Counted from the first letter of the stretch, positions 40,701-52,582 are shown. The stretch: DNA of 64,000 nucleotides from Phallusia mammillata (GCA_003260075.1 QLIY01000051.1:234763-298762); one strand, 5' to 3'. Program-made: numbers and translations. Notes: generated by a model from the letters alone, not told the origin.

Positions 40701-41087
40701 CAAATCCCCAACTGTAAATGCTTTAGAATAGGTTACCTATTAGTGTTGACAAAACAATGTCAAAAAACGAATTTTCTTCTGAAATTGTTTTGTTTTGAAA
40801 CTAGAATTTTATTCAGTGGCCTTGATGTGACAAATCTTCAAACTTAAATGCTTTTTATGTAGGCTAACTATTACTATGAACCGTAACAACGTTAGAAACT
40901 TTTTTTTCTGAATATCTATTGTTTCAATACTAGAAGTTTTCTTTTACTTGCCATTAAAATAAGTTTAAATTCATTTTTATTTTCCCAATCTTAGCTTCCT
41001 CCTTTGCCAGCTGACCAGCAGACAGAGCCACGTAGATCGAAACGAAAATCAAAAACTCGTCCAAATTATGATGAAGAATCTGAGTGA
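31750..41087 (+). CDS. REEP: REEP1-4-type receptor expression-enhancing protein, about 326 aa
   Basis: Exons: 31750-31781, 32272-32344, 32737-32813, 33682-33802, 34033-34246, 34866-35033, 36126-36242, 38912-38997 and 40995-41087 (TGA). All have GT/AG borders, the phases match and the total is 981 nt. The N-terminus [28 protein letters not shown] is followed by [33 protein letters not shown] and [17 protein letters not shown]: the TB2/DP1/HVA22 domain with hairpin membrane segments. The helix [17 protein letters not shown] matches the REEP1-4 branch rather than REEP5/6. This branch shapes tubular ER and binds microtubules through a basic tail; the tail here ends in two Lys/Arg-rich exons ([20 protein letters not shown]). 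Exon 34866-35033 has an unmerged allelic copy at 35500-35614 that must not be counted twice. Confidence 0.92.
34684..34694. other. Poly-C contig junction in REEP intron
   Basis: Eleven C. Sequence 34553-34683 is repeated at 34695 to about 34828 just upstream of the sixth REEP exon. Confidence 0.8.
35490..35499. other. Poly-C junction duplicating REEP exon 6
   Basis: Ten C. Sequence 34918-35489 recurs from 35500 to about 35990. The second exon copy (35500-35614) lacks its acceptor and 5' part. Differences in the exon are mostly silent, except the penultimate codon, ACA (Thr) versus TCT (Ser). Confidence 0.8.
36441..36450. other. Poly-C contig junction
   Basis: Ten C. A short overlap, 36408-36440, is repeated at 36451-36483. 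REEP intron. Confidence 0.75.
36740..36749. other. Poly-C contig junction
   Basis: Ten C. Sequence 36680-36739 is repeated at 36750 to about 36815 with a 5-base insertion. REEP intron. Confidence 0.75.
37292..37740. other. Nested poly-C junctions, interleaved haplotypes
   Basis: C runs at 37292-37302, 37512-37521 and 37731-37740. The 36831-37291 sequence recurs in two pieces (37303-37511 and about 38085-38300). The 37522-37730 piece matches about 38310-38520. Contigs of two haplotypes appear interleaved, and one haplotype also carries a hAT fragment. Confidence 0.65.
37741..38008. mobile_element. Partial hAT-like element, family H (CAGGGGTGTGCAAACTGCGG end)
   Basis: The right end reads CAACGGGCCGCAGTTTGCACACCCCTG. 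The left part has the complementary CGCGGGCCGCACC near 37761, but its terminus is cut off at the C run. CAGGGGTGTGCAAAC..CGGCCC is a common hAT end. REEP intron. Confidence 0.65.
39307..39318. other. Poly-C run, gap without visible overlap
   Basis: Twelve C. The left flank does not recur to the right, but the right flank (39319-39709) is itself duplicated after 39719, so a contig edge here is likely. Confidence 0.55.
39710..39719. other. Poly-C contig junction
   Basis: Ten C. Sequence 39319-39709 is repeated at 39720 to about 40100 with substitutions and small indels. REEP intron. Confidence 0.8.
40533..40543. other. Poly-C contig junction
   Basis: Eleven C. Sequence 40398-40532 is repeated at 40544-40678. 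REEP intron. Confidence 0.8.
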
Positions 41088-41340
41088 AGCTACTTTTCTT
41101 TGACATTGTCCTATTCAAGTGTTTTCTTATCAACTGTCGCCTTACATATTTCTACAAACTGAAAATTGCGGAACATTTATGACAAACTCTTCAGTCATCA
41201 GTCAAAGAAAATTGGAAGCATATTTTTTTCTGTAATTGCGATAAATGGTCATTTTTGTATTAGCATGATTTTTAACTGTGGTATGTTCGAGATAAACTAT
41301 ATTATATGATCCTGTCGGGCATTTCAGTTTCAAATTCAGG

Positions 41341-41350
41341 CCCCCCCCCC
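41341..41350. other. Poly-C contig junction in REEP 3' UTR
   Basis: Ten C. Sequence 41143-41340 is repeated at 41351-41545, so the UTR is shown about 200 bases too long. Confidence 0.8.
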
Positions 41351-41580
41351 TACATATTTCTACAAACTGAAAATTGCGGAACATTTATGACAAACTCTAT
41401 TGTTTCAGTCAAAGAAAATTGGAAGCACATTTTTTCTGTAATTGCGATAAATGGTCATTTTTGTATTGGCATGATTTTTGAGTGTGGTATGTTTGAGGTA
41501 AACTATATTATATGATCCTGTTGGGCATTTCAGTTTCAAATTGAGGAACTGTAATATATTTTTGCTCACTATATCTATGT

Positions 41581-41982
41581 CAGTGGTTCTCAACCTTATA
41601 CCGATTGCGTACCACCTGACGACATATTTTATCACCGCATACCACCAAAACCCTGTTTGAATGGGTAGTCCAAGAGCTAAGCCTAATCTTTTTGACTAGG
41701 CCAGTATATTTTTGCCACCAGCAATGTGAGCAATTGCAGAAGAATGTTCAACACACAGATTTCGCCAAAAACCACCCCCCCCCCGTATATTTTTGCCACC
41801 AGCAATGTGAGCAATTGCAGAAGAATGTTCAAAACACAGATTTCGCAAAAAATCGGGGCTGATCCGTTGGGTTGCAATCTACGACCTGACTTAAATAAGT
41901 ATGTCGGAAGGCTACTTGGGTACCACCTGCAAAGCTATGTGGTACCACTAGTGGTGCGCATACCGCCGGTTGAGAACCACTG
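41581..41982. mobile_element. hAT-like element, family D (CAGTGGTTCTCAACC termini)
   Basis: Starts CAGTGGTTCTCAACCTTATA and ends CCGGTTGAGAACCACTG. A perfect 8-bp duplication ATCTATGT lies at 41573-41580 and 41983-41990. A 10-C junction at 41775-41784 lies inside: 41704-41774 is repeated at 41785-41855, so the true element is ~80 bases shorter. Same termini as the element at 19514. Confidence 0.9.
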
Positions 41983-42309
41983 ATCTATGTGATACTAATA
42001 TCACTTCAACATGTTGGTTGAGTTCTACAAAAAAATCCACTCCCCTTAGGGCTTAGTTAGAAAATGCAACATGATGCAGCATTACAGGATAGTGTTTGGA
42101 AAGTGTTAAAAAAACTGTACACGCTATGTTTTCTTTTCCTCACAAAACACCCTCTATGTCTTTTTGAAACAACTCTTCAGACTTTTGTTTTTACATCTTA
42201 ATTAATGCAAAAGTGTGGCTATGGTCTGTACATGGGCGCTTATTTCATATTCTTCGTGCAAAATGCATTTGTCGCAATTTTGCTGGCTGTATGTCAGATT
42301 TCTCTAACA

Positions 42310-42476
42310 CAGTGTTTCCCAACCTACAAATAATATTTGTTTGATTTTCCAAACTGGCAGAGTGAAAGCTTTCCTGATTTACAAAATATTAAGAACATGT
42401 CCTTGGGTGGCGAGAAAACACAAAACAAAATTTTGGGAACTATTTGGGTCGCATCCAAAATGGTTGGGAACCACTT
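42310..42476. mobile_element. Short hAT-like MITE (CAGTGTTTCCCAACC termini)
   Basis: Starts CAGTGTTTCCCAACCTAC and ends GGTTGGGAACCACTT. Flanks CTCTAACA (42302-42309) and CTCTAGAA (42477-42484) resemble an aged 8-bp duplication. About 167 bp, non-coding. Confidence 0.65.
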
Positions 42477-42484
42477 CTCTAGAA

Positions 42485-45242
42485 TCAATCTTTCCTTGTT
42501 TTTTGAATAGAAATAGCTCCTATAGGCATTAAATAGTAGGTGGTGGATGTTAGCGGTGTTTATCACTATAAACAAAGTAAAATGTTTAAACTACAACACT
42601 GTCATCAATGATTTTGTAATTTAAATGACTGGATTAGCACTGTCTTAATGTGTATGTTGACCCTGCTATTGGTTTAAGTGAAATTAACTTGATAAAGTGA
42701 AATGTTGCAATTTATTTAACAAGTACATGTATGTTTTAGTGAATATCGGCATAGGTAATTGCTGTTACATTTTCACAATACCACACATTATTTCAAAACT
42801 CTTAGAGCCAGGATATCATTATAAATACTGAAGTCTGGTTCTGTGGTTAGTTCTGGAAACTGGATTGTGGTTTGAAGAATTAGGTGGCAACGGAAAGAAG
42901 TGTCTTAATTTAAAGCATTTCAATCAAAATTGAACACAAGCCATTTTAACACAGCCTGCAATTGCCCATTTGCTGAAAATATTTTTACTATTGTAATACC
43001 ACTAAACAACATAGGTTGAAATTTAAGCTGTTTTCTGTATTTTGTGTTTCTTAACACTTGAATACTTTGAATCTTGTGAACAAACCCATTTTTGTGCATT
43101 GTTTTATGGTTATTGTATGTAAAAAAGTTTTTGTTTTCTATTGCCAATGCAAGCGCTAGTTGCAGAGTGTATTTTAGTAAATTTGCTTTTTTTGTTTATG
43201 CTTTACTGTCTGTTCGCAGAAGCATTTTTGTATGGCTTACATTTTTCAAGTTTATTAAAACTATTGCCTTTGAAGAAACCATATTATTCACAAGATCGCA
43301 CATCACTGTTGCAATTTGATTGAAACAAGCTGAAAAGCATTGTTAATCACTCAATTATGTTTGGACCCCGATTTTTTTGTATGTTGTACATTGTTTTCTT
43401 AACCGTTGTAGGACTTTACCTAAGCTAAACACCAACACTTAGTTTAAATGAAACAACCATATTTGCAATAGTATTGTGCAAAAAGATATTTTTAAATTTT
43501 GCAAATTGGTTGCTTAAAAAAATTAACTCAAAAATTTTATTTGAAATTTATATCAGTCCATATTTGTTGAGAAACAATGGAATAGTATGACATTTATTTT
43601 CTGTAACTTTTACATATGGATGTTGATTATATTATTTTAACTGTACTGATTCACTTTTGTACATTATCTGAACTGGCACATTTACTGAACGCACAACTTT
43701 ATGAGTAAATTTCTGATTATTGCGACCTCAAGTTTGATCAGTCATTCCAAACTGAAAATTCCATGATTTAAGGTTTTGCATGGTACGTACAATTTTCCTT
43801 ATTACTTAAATGCTTTATGTATGCTGTACGATGTTTAGGATGCATATGTGAATTGGTGGTGAAGACATTTTTTCTTGAATCTGTTTCAAAGATTGTTGGG
43901 CTTATACCAAACAATGGAGAGAATCATTTGGACAAGTTTCCCCGTTATAAGCAAATTGAGTTTTCTGGCTTAGTAAACCTCAACATAGTCCAACTGTTTT
44001 TTTGAACTCCTTCAGAACCTAGTGTTTGGTCTGTATTGTAAAGTGTCGAAAAAACATTGACTTACAAAAAACTGAATCAATGCAAGACTTACCAAAGTTT
44101 CAAACGAACTCGGGACTGTTTGCTGTGGATGTGATTTACCACACCATTGTGGAAATGTAATGTCACTGAAAATGGTCTGAGCAAGATTTGTTTGTCCCCC
44201 CCCCCCAGTCATTCCAAACTGAAAATTCCATGATTTAAGGTTTTGCATGGTACAAACAATTATCCTTGTTACTTAAATGCTTTATGTATGCTGTACGATG
44301 TTTAGGATGCATATGTGAATTGGTGGTAAAGACATTTTTTCTTGAATCTGCCTCAACAAATGTTGGGCTAATACCAACCAATGGAGAGATTTGAATCATT
44401 TGGACAAGTTTCCCCGTAATAAGCAAATTGAGTTTTCTGGTTAACCCAGTTAACCTCAACATAGCCCAACGGTTTTTTTTGAACTCCTGCTTAGAATATA
44501 GTATTTGGTCTGTATCGTAAAGTGTCGAAAAAACATGAACTTACAAAAAAACCGAATCAATGCAAGACTTACCAAAGTTTCAAAAGAACTCATGACTGTT
44601 TGCTGTGGATGTGATTTACCACATTATTGTGGACATGAAATGTCACTGAAAATGGTCTGAGCAAGATTTGTTCGCAGATGGTCACTGTGTGGGTACAAAT
44701 TGCTTTTTGCACATAAACTGCTATTGTGGTGGCTTTAATTGCTGATATTTGATAATAAAATATTGCAAAATGATTAATGATTGTACATTGCAGTTTTTTG
44801 GCTATTCGAGTTAATCTAGAATCCCATTTAATTGCACACTTAAATCCAAAGTTTAGGTGTATCCTGTAGCTTGCCCAGTCCAATTGCACTCAGAATTAAT
44901 TTTACAGATATATAAAAGGTATCAAACCCATTTACATAAACTTATTAGCTTTGCCTTCCTCATATCAAGGACACAACACACACAATTTTATCACGACAAA
45001 TGCTAGTTTAATGGGTTCCTGGATGGAAACATGGGTGCAATAATAGTTCTAAGACCAAAATATCTAATAATTTCACATCGTAAAACATACAACAACTTTC
45101 ATGATCAATTGATTTCGAAATAAGCTAAATCTCGCAAATAAATATTTTTTTTGACAACAAGGCTAATAAATCTGAAGAGCTAAGTGATTTTTTAGCACAA
45201 CATCATCATGCGGAAATAAACAACAAAATCATTGTTATCTGT
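42485..45242. other. REEP-PPP1R7 convergent intergenic region
   Basis: No supported gene. It holds the 3' flanks of REEP (+) and PPP1R7 (-) and a large allelic repeat around the C run at 44196-44206 (43739-44195 recurs at 44207-44673). Confidence 0.5.
44196..44206. other. Poly-C contig junction, about 460-bp overlap
   Basis: Eleven C. Sequence 43739-44195 is repeated at 44207 to about 44673 with scattered substitutions and small indels. Confidence 0.8.
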
Positions 45243-48200
45243 TCATGCATTAAGATTTGCAGATCTGGTATAGGTTGCATCAATTTGCTTCAGATTTGGT
45301 AACAAAGTCATTAACCTCCTTCTGTATTGCATTGGAACATCTGTTTGCAGTGGGTTGTGCTCAAGATAAACAGTTTCTAGTTTAGAGCACTTTTTAAGTT
45401 CATCCATGTCCGACCAGTCATGAATCTGGTTGTCGTTGGCCTGAAATGACAAACAGAAAAGTATCATCCCACTTGCGGGTTCCGAAACTGGGCTTTTTAT
45501 TGCAAAGACCCCCATATGCCTACATTTACATTCACAACCAGTATCCTAAATTGAGCTTACTTCGCTTCCCCCCCCCCTAGGTGTCTCCTGTAGCTTGCCC
45601 AGCCCGATTGCACTCATAATTAATTTTACAGATAAAAGGTATCAAACCCATTTACATAAACTTATTAGCTTGCTCATATTAAGGACTGAACACACAAATT
45701 TATCACAACAAATGCCAGTTTAATGGGTTCAGTGATGGAAACATGGGTGCAATAATAGTTCTTTGACCAAAATATCTATTAATTTCACATGATCGTAAAT
45801 CATACAACAACTTTCATGATCAATTGCTTCCGAATTGAGCTAAATCTCGCAAATAAATATATTTTTTTGACAGGGGCAATAAATCTGAAGACCCCCCCCC
45901 CCCAGTCATGAATCTGGTTGTCGTTGGCCTGAAATGACAAACAGAAAAGAATCATCCCACTTACGGGTTCCGAAACTGGGCTTTTTATTGCAAAGGCCCC
46001 CATATGCCCACATTTACATCCACAACCGGTATCCAAAATTGAGCTTACTTCGCTTGGTGGAAGAACACATAGCGACACAATCACCAAGCTGGAAATAGCT
46101 GGGCAACGTTAAGGGGAGCAAATAAAGTGGATGATGATTAAACGCGCTGCATCTACACTGTATTATAAAGCGTTATGTGGCAGGAGCTCGCCAGAAAGTG
46201 AGTTTGGCACACTGTGAGTATACCACGACTGGGGTTAAACGCTGGTGGGGCCCTAGAATCTAACCACCCGTGTTAGGAAAGAAAGTGGCTTGCTTAGTTT
46301 ATTCACATTGAACAATTCATTATAATGTGTTTATAACTGAAATTAAAAAGTCATTGTATCTGATTGAATAGGTAATTTAGTTTATTTAAAAACCTTGGGG
46401 TTCAGTATGCCCACTGGTAAAACAAGCTCTGGAAACCACAAACAACTTTTACATTAAGTATTGTTGGATATTGTTACATACCCATAGTTCCTCTAACTCT
46501 TGTAGGTGACCAATGTTTTCCAGTTTTGTAATTTTATTTCCTGCGATGTCCAAGGTTTGCAGCTTGACCTAAAAAATCAAAAAGAGACATACATATTTAT
46601 CTAATAAGGTGCTACAAAAACTGTGAAAACATATCCCCCCCCCCTAAACGCTGGTGGGGCCCTAGAATCTAACCACCCGTGTTAGGAAAGAAGGTGGCTT
46701 GCTTAGTTTATTCACATTGAACAATCCATTATAATGTGTTTATAACTGAAATCCAAAAGTCATTGTATGTGATTGAATAGGTAATTTAGTTTATTGAAAA
46801 ACTTTAGGGTTCAGTATGCCCAATGGTAAAACACTAACAAAATTTAAATTATATAAGTATTGTTACATTTTTTTTACATACCCATAGTTCCTCTAATTCT
46901 TGTAGGTGACCAATGTTTTCCAGTTTTGCGATTTTATTTCCTGCAATGTCCAAGGTTTGCAGCTTGACCTAAAAAATCAAAAAGAAACATTCATATTTAT
47001 CTAATAAGGTTTTACAAAAACTGTGAAAACATATATAAAATGACCATTTACTTACATTTTTCTCCATGCCTTCTAATACAATGATGCCATTATGACTTAA
47101 ATACAACTGTTCCAAATTGATTAAGGCTTCAAGACCCTCAATTTTTGTCAGGCGATTGCTCATCAAAGCAAGGATTTTTAGGTTAGTAAGTGAAGAAAGG
47201 TTGGAGATTGAGGTGATTTTATTCTTTCCCAAGTACAGTTCTTCTAGATTTGTAAGTGCATCCAGGTTCTCAATGACCTGAAAAAATATATTTGGGTAGT
47301 TTTTATCCTTTTTTATTCTGTCATCTATATTACAAGTTGGCTAATGCAAACATACACACATACTGGGATCAGTTCATGCAGACCAGCGATCAAGGCACAC
47401 TCGTTTGAAAGTCACCCCCCCCCCCTTGTAGGTGACCAATGTTTTCCAGTTTTGCGATTTTATTTCCTGCAATGTCCAAGGTTTGCAGCTTGACCTAAAA
47501 AATCAAAAAGAAACATTCATATTTATCTAATAAGGTTTTACAAAAACTGTGAAAACATATATAAAATGACCATTTACTTACATTTTTCTCCATGCCTTCT
47601 AATACAATGATGCCATTATGACTTAAATACAACTGTTCCAAATTGATTAAGGCTTCAAGACCCTCAATTTTTGTCAGGCGATTGCTCATCAAAGCGAGGA
47701 TTTTTAGCTTAGTAAGTGAAGAAAGGTGGGAGATTGAGGTGATTTTATTTTTTCCCAAGTACAGTTCTTCTAGATTTGTAAGTGCATCTAGGTTCTCAAT
47801 GACCTGAAAAAATTTATTTGTGTAGTTTTTATTCTGTCATCTATATTACAAGTTGCCTAATATGAACATACACACATACTGGTATCAGTTCATGCAGACC
47901 AGCGATCAAGGCACACTCGTTTAAAAGTCATATGCAGGTTTTTTTTTAAGGTTTGGTTTGGGTGAACACTAAGTAGTTTTAAGAGACCGCAAGTTTTTCA
48001 TTTAAATACCAAAAAATAGCCATTTCCAAATATTGGGAAACCGCTGGAGAAATTTGCTTAAACTGGATGTAAAACACTGGATGTATTATGAAATTTTTAA
48101 CAAGGGTCATTTAACACCAGCTGATTTCATAAGAAACTTGTTACAGAGCATTTTAAAAACAACACAATATGTAGACATAGGTAACACAAAACTAGTGTCA

Positions 48201-50228
48201 TTGAATACAAGCTCCACCCAACTGGGAGCACAATGTTGCAGAAAAACAACCCTATGCTTCTTTCAAAACTGCTAAACAATGCCAGGCCGAAACCAGTTTT
48301 CAGCTCAATAAAGTTTATTGATATCCAGTTAAAAAACAGACCCTTTGCTTCTATAGCAGCACACTGTTGTTCATTATTTATACCATTAAAATCAATACAT
48401 CACTATTTTGACTGTATCAAACAGATATGTAAATCTAGAAGTTAATTGTTTTACCCTTATTCGATTATCTCCAAACTCAATCATAGTGAGGTGGACAAGA
48501 TGTGAAACATTCTGAATTTTTGTGATCTTGTTTGAGACAAAATACAGTTTTTTCAGCTTAAGTAGTGTGTCTAATCCATCTATGCTTCTTAGCAAATTGA
48601 AAGAGAGATCTAGAATTCTAAAAAAGGTTTAAAAATTAAACATGCATTTAACAACATCTTCCTTCCAACCAAACTACCAAATTTAACATTTGTGGTATAG
48701 ATAAAGGGATAATCAATAAACAAATTCTGCTTAATAATTTATGAAAGGATTGAGTACACAAAAGCTAACACACCACAAGTAATAAAAAACAAATAGAACA
48801 GCAACACTGTAAGTCTGTTTTGTCATTTGTAATGTACAGATTTGGACTATGGTTTAATTAGAGGTTTAGCACATTGGTTCTTTTTGCAACCTAAATCCCA
48901 TCTATACCACTCAATGGTTCAAAGGAGTCAATAGAATATGGTAAAAGGTTTGGTAGAACCTTGTAGGTTTTGGTATGTTAATGAGAGGTATGTGCCATTG
49001 TTTTAATGGTTTACACCAAACAAAACCATTGTTTTTTATTTTAAACAGTTCAATTTTGAAAACAGAACTGTACACCTCTTCACACAAAAACATTAACCTA
49101 CTCCAGTAATTCGAGTTTGTCCAAGTTTTCAATTTTCTTGAGTTTGTTGTCATAAAAATCAAGGTTGGTAATTGTGCCGGACAAGCCATCTAGTGCTTCA
49201 ATTTTTTTGATGTAGTTGTTACGAAGACACAACTCAATTACTTTGGTAAGCCTTTCAAAGCCTTCCAAGCTCCCTATTCTGGAATGTTCCAAGTCAACGT
49301 ACTGTAAAACAAACAGTATAGATCCAATAGGTAACATAATTGATGACATACCTTTACATAAACTTATTTTTTATTATTTACTTGACAATCTACTAGTAGC
49401 AAACAAGAAATAAAAACTAATAACAAAGTTTATAATGTAAACACTGTGCATGGAAGACAAATTTACACCGATGAAGCATTTGTATTATATGTTTATTATA
49501 ATTCACAATACATCATTTACCATTATACTTTTTTGCATTAGACTACTTTAAAGTTTTCAGCATATGCCACAATTACCAAAAATAACCTCAGCTTCAGGAT
49601 CTAGCATTGTTTGAGGATCAAAATTTGCATCCACATCTTCTTCTTTTTCCTTGCCATTTTCATCATCAGATGTTACATCCACCTGCTGAATAGAAAGAAG
49701 ATCGCAAATTATTTAATGTGTGCATAAGTTTTGAACAACTATAACTGGTTTCTGAAAAAATTTGCAACTACTGCAGAAGAATTAAAATGTTATTTTGCTT
49801 ATTTTATTGAACTAGTCATATTGTGTGTCTTTTTGGTAAACACAATTTAGAAGTAAAAGCAATGCTATCCGTATCAATGACTCATTCTGGAATCATGTGT
49901 TTTATCAATATACCGTTTGGTTGTGGTTTTAGAATTTAGACAAAAGGGAAAACATAAAAATGTCTGCAGGTGACAAAGAATATGAAGAAAATGAACGAAT
50001 TCGCACCAGTCACAGACATTTTTTATGTGTTATAATTTCTTGTTCTAAATCCATCACGTCAAGTTAATGTTGCCCAAAGCCTGGTAGAACATGAGTAAAA
50101 CTAATTTCACCTCGTGAAACAAATCACAGCAGCAAAATTGCCTGAAAATCAAGCCAGAAAACATATTTTACCTCTGATGAAACTGCTGTTGCAGTTGCGG
50201 GCGCTTCCTCTGAACCTTCTGTAGACAT
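45243..50228 (-). CDS. PPP1R7: PPP1R7/SDS22, leucine-rich regulatory subunit of protein phosphatase 1, about 341 aa
   Basis: Minus-strand exons: 50228-50172 (ATG), 49685-49587, 49301-49102, 48617-48455, 47277-47056, 46568-46482 and 45440-45243 (TGA); 1026 nt, phases consistent. After an acidic N-terminus comes YVDLEHSRIGSLEGFERL, then a run of SDS22-type ~22-residue leucine-rich repeats (LCLRNNYIKKIEAL, LDLSFNLLRSIDGL, LYFVSNKITKIQNV, LYLGKNKITSISNL, LYLSHNGIIVLEGM, LDIAGNKITKLENI). The C-cap VYLEHNPLQTD...RRLMTLLPNLKQIDAT closes it. SDS22 binds PP1 catalytic subunits, helps their biogenesis and acts at mitosis; the human protein is 360 aa. Allelic copies of two exons lie at 47803-47582 and 46968-46882, with a third partial copy at 47494-47426. 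They are assembly duplicates, not extra repeats. Confidence 0.93.
45568..45577. other. Poly-C junction near PPP1R7 last exon
   Basis: Ten C. Sequence from 44854 is repeated from 45578 to 45891 only up to the position matching about 45176; the rest of the right-hand haplotype, with most of the last exon, is absent. Confidence 0.7.
45892..45903. other. Poly-C junction, partial PPP1R7 exon copy
   Basis: Run of 12 C. The sequence after it, from 45904, repeats 45416-45567, that is the first ~25 bases of the last PPP1R7 exon and its upstream intron. Confidence 0.75.
46635..46644. other. Poly-C junction duplicating a PPP1R7 exon
   Basis: Ten C. Sequence 46236-46634 recurs at 46645 to about 47037. 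The exon copies 46482-46568 and 46882-46968 differ by a Thr/Ala codon (KITKLEN versus KIAKLEN). Confidence 0.8.
47415..47425. other. Poly-C junction duplicating two PPP1R7 exons
   Basis: Eleven C. Sequence 46900-47414 recurs at 47426 to about 47935, carrying part of one exon and the whole 222-nt exon. The complete copy at 47582-47803 differs from 47056-47277 at a few bases (SNLSSLTNL versus SHLSSLTKL). Confidence 0.82.
47935..48079. mobile_element. hAT-like MITE, family C, inverse orientation
   Basis: Starts CAGG followed by a T-run and AAGGTTTGGTTTGGGTG, includes CATTTAAATACCAAAAAATA and GGGAAACCGCTGGAGAAATT, and ends near AAAACACTG. This is the reverse complement of the 18105-18288 element. 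No clear target duplication was found. PPP1R7 intron. Confidence 0.55.
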
Positions 50229-50625
50229 GACAGTTTTCAGTATATCCTTCAATACATTTAATCTTTTTCAGTAGTATTAACCCAATTGCATGACCAACCT
50301 CTTTCACCGTTTTGCTGTTGTGCCCCTTTCGGTAAATTTTAATCCCTGAATCGTTGTGATTTAAAGAAACATGCCGCCAAAATCTTAAAAAATGCCGTTT
50401 GTATTTTTTGTGATTTGGATTTTGAGGCAAAAGATGGATTTCTGGTTTGTGTTTTAGGCGAATAATGTTTGTTTCCTTTAAGTTGTTTAGTAGTTCTTTA
50501 TTGAAGTCTTGCTGCGTGTTCGAGCCGGGAACACACATAGTTGTTTCACAATGCACGAGGAATACGTTTTTGTCAAAAGTATTTTTTTGATTGACGCAAG
50601 GGACGGCGTTTATGATTGTTGACAT
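50149..50625 (-). CDS. Open frame of 158 codons overlapping the PPP1R7 start, unproven
   Basis: The minus-strand frame starts at ATG 50625 and overlaps the first PPP1R7 exon in another frame. It is the longest uninterrupted frame in this AT-rich window. The translation is basic and His/Asn/Lys-rich (KHKPEIHLLPQNPNHKKYKR), with no signal peptide, membrane segment or motif I recognise. It could be an upstream cistron on the PPP1R7 transcript, as some tunicate genes are polycistronic, a small independent gene, or chance. Base composition alone does not decide. Confidence 0.25.
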   Translation of the reverse strand: MSTIINAVPCVNQKNTFDKNVFLVHCETTMCVPGSNTQQDFNKELLNNLKETNIIRLKHKPEIHLLPQNPNHKKYKRHFLRFWRHVSLNHNDSGIKIYRKGHNSKTVKEVGHAIGLILLKKIKCIEGYTENCHVYRRFRGSARNCNSSFIRGKICFLA

Positions 50626-50628
50626 ATT

Positions 50629-52334
50629 TCAGGTGAAATTAAGGCGAGGAGAAAGTTTTGTGTGAAAATACTTTTCGGTTTACATTTGATTCATAGCTTT
50701 CAATATATGTTTTGATTTCCAACTTTTTTGGAGCAAATTAAAAAGATTACTGTTTTTGAACAACATAACATATTGATTTTAGTGCAAAATAATGGTGGCA
50801 GTATTTAAATACCAAAATCTAATTATAAAATTGGTATTAGGTATCAATGTGCAAGACCTGATCACTTCAAAGAAAAAGATTATAGCAAACGAACCAAGAT
50901 GATCTTATCAAGCCTTTCATGCTGGATGCTCATCTTAGCAAGCAAGTAAGTTTCTGGGAATTTTCATTAGAGGTAAATGTTAGGATGTATTGGCAAAAAG
51001 ACTTTAGGTTTTAAATGTTTTCCCTGCATTTGTGTTCTGCTTCTGTAAGCATCAAATTTATATGACTTGTTTAGGTCTGTATTGCCACAATGTCTTAAAA
51101 ATGTGCTATTATTTTTGGGATAATCACCTGCAAACCTGGTAACTGAACTGGACCAAATCTACCCTTTTTGTTTTTTATGGACATGATATGACACAAATCA
51201 AGTAAATACATAACTTGTACATGATAACAAGGTATAAAACAGGACAACCATACTCTGGAGTAAACACACAGCCATTTGCCATTCAATGTGATAACAATGA
51301 TATTGTGAACACAATGTTATTGTCAGAACTTATTTTCTGTAAGGTAATTATTTTGCTGGGTTCTATTTTGCTGTCCCTAAAGTCAATACACATTGTCGGT
51401 GATTAAACTTTTGCTTGCAGCCCATTGGTAATCTCGAGCACAGGCACACAAAATGAAAGCAACCAAAATGATTACAACTTTGTATTAAATGCAGAGAAAC
51501 TTTTGTTCGAAGAAAAAACTACAAAAAAGTATCTGTAAAGAGCAATGATTTAACAACAACTTAAAAGATTAGTTACCACTGAGCTGAAAATTTTTAAATT
51601 AGTAATATTTTATATTTACAAAACTTCTAAATTTAACAAACATGTTTTTCAAAGAATTGTTTTGTTTAACATATGAAAAAACTCTCGGATGAAAAGCACA
51701 AAGACCTTTAATGCACACATCTAGTTTTGAGAACCTAAAACAAGTGGCGTCACTATTTAGCATAAACTGTATTTCAGCATTTTAATTTACAGAGTTAAGA
51801 ACCAAATTTAATTTACATGCCACCAACAACGTTCAAAAATTTTGATATGCTGAACACCAAAATATAATGTGCGCTTTTTAAGTATACAACCAAATAGCTG
51901 CAAATTTAGGGACTTACAAACATTTAAATAATAATTTATTTGAAATTTTTGTTACAGCACAAATGCGTATTTTACAATGGAAATTTGAATAACGAATAGA
52001 TTCACAGATGCTACGAAATGAAAGTAGCCAAATTTGTAGCAATTGCCAGTTGTGTTTAAACTCTATTCGAATTTGATCACAAAACCAATTTTTTGCATGG
52101 CCTCACTGTTGACCTTAATGTCCATGGGATATAAATGGCACACAAAGTGATAACATTTTTGGCACAACAACCATTGTGGCAAAGCATTTTAGTAACTGTA
52201 TATGGCATATAAATTGCTAATTTGACTTCAATGCTGACACAGACTAGTTTTTCTAGCCTTTTAACTTCGTCATTAGTTAAGATGCAAATTATAAGCATTA
52301 GGTGCAGATGCGGTATGGCACTGAACAAGACAAT
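50629..52334. other. PPP1R7-connexin intergenic region
   Basis: AT-rich, with no frame I can support. It contains the PPP1R7 5' flank and the connexin 3' flank. Confidence 0.5.
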
Positions 52335-52340
52335 TTTATT
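52335..52340 (-). terminator. Candidate poly(A) signal of the connexin gene
   Basis: TTTATT on the + strand (AATAAA on the minus strand), about 240 nt beyond the connexin stop in copy 1. Confidence 0.4.
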
Positions 52341-52582
52341 ATTAAATTGTTTAACCGTTTGTGGAAATTCGTGCTTAACCGTTTTTAGTATTATATGATT
52401 CTCCATTTCTTACAGGGTTGTTTCACATGTTGCTCTTGTTCAAAAATGTTCCAAAAAACACTTGTGCGAAAAAAGGACAAATTTGCTACATTTTGGCAAT
52501 GACGAGGAAAAAAGGAAATAAACGTGTATGAACACGATTGCACAATTTATACCAGCTTGTAGCAAGTAAATATTCATCTTGG

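Noticed and set aside
52077..52406. 109-codon minus-strand frame downstream of the connexin stop
   Set aside because: It falls in the likely connexin 3' UTR, overlaps the candidate poly(A) signal and shows no family motif.
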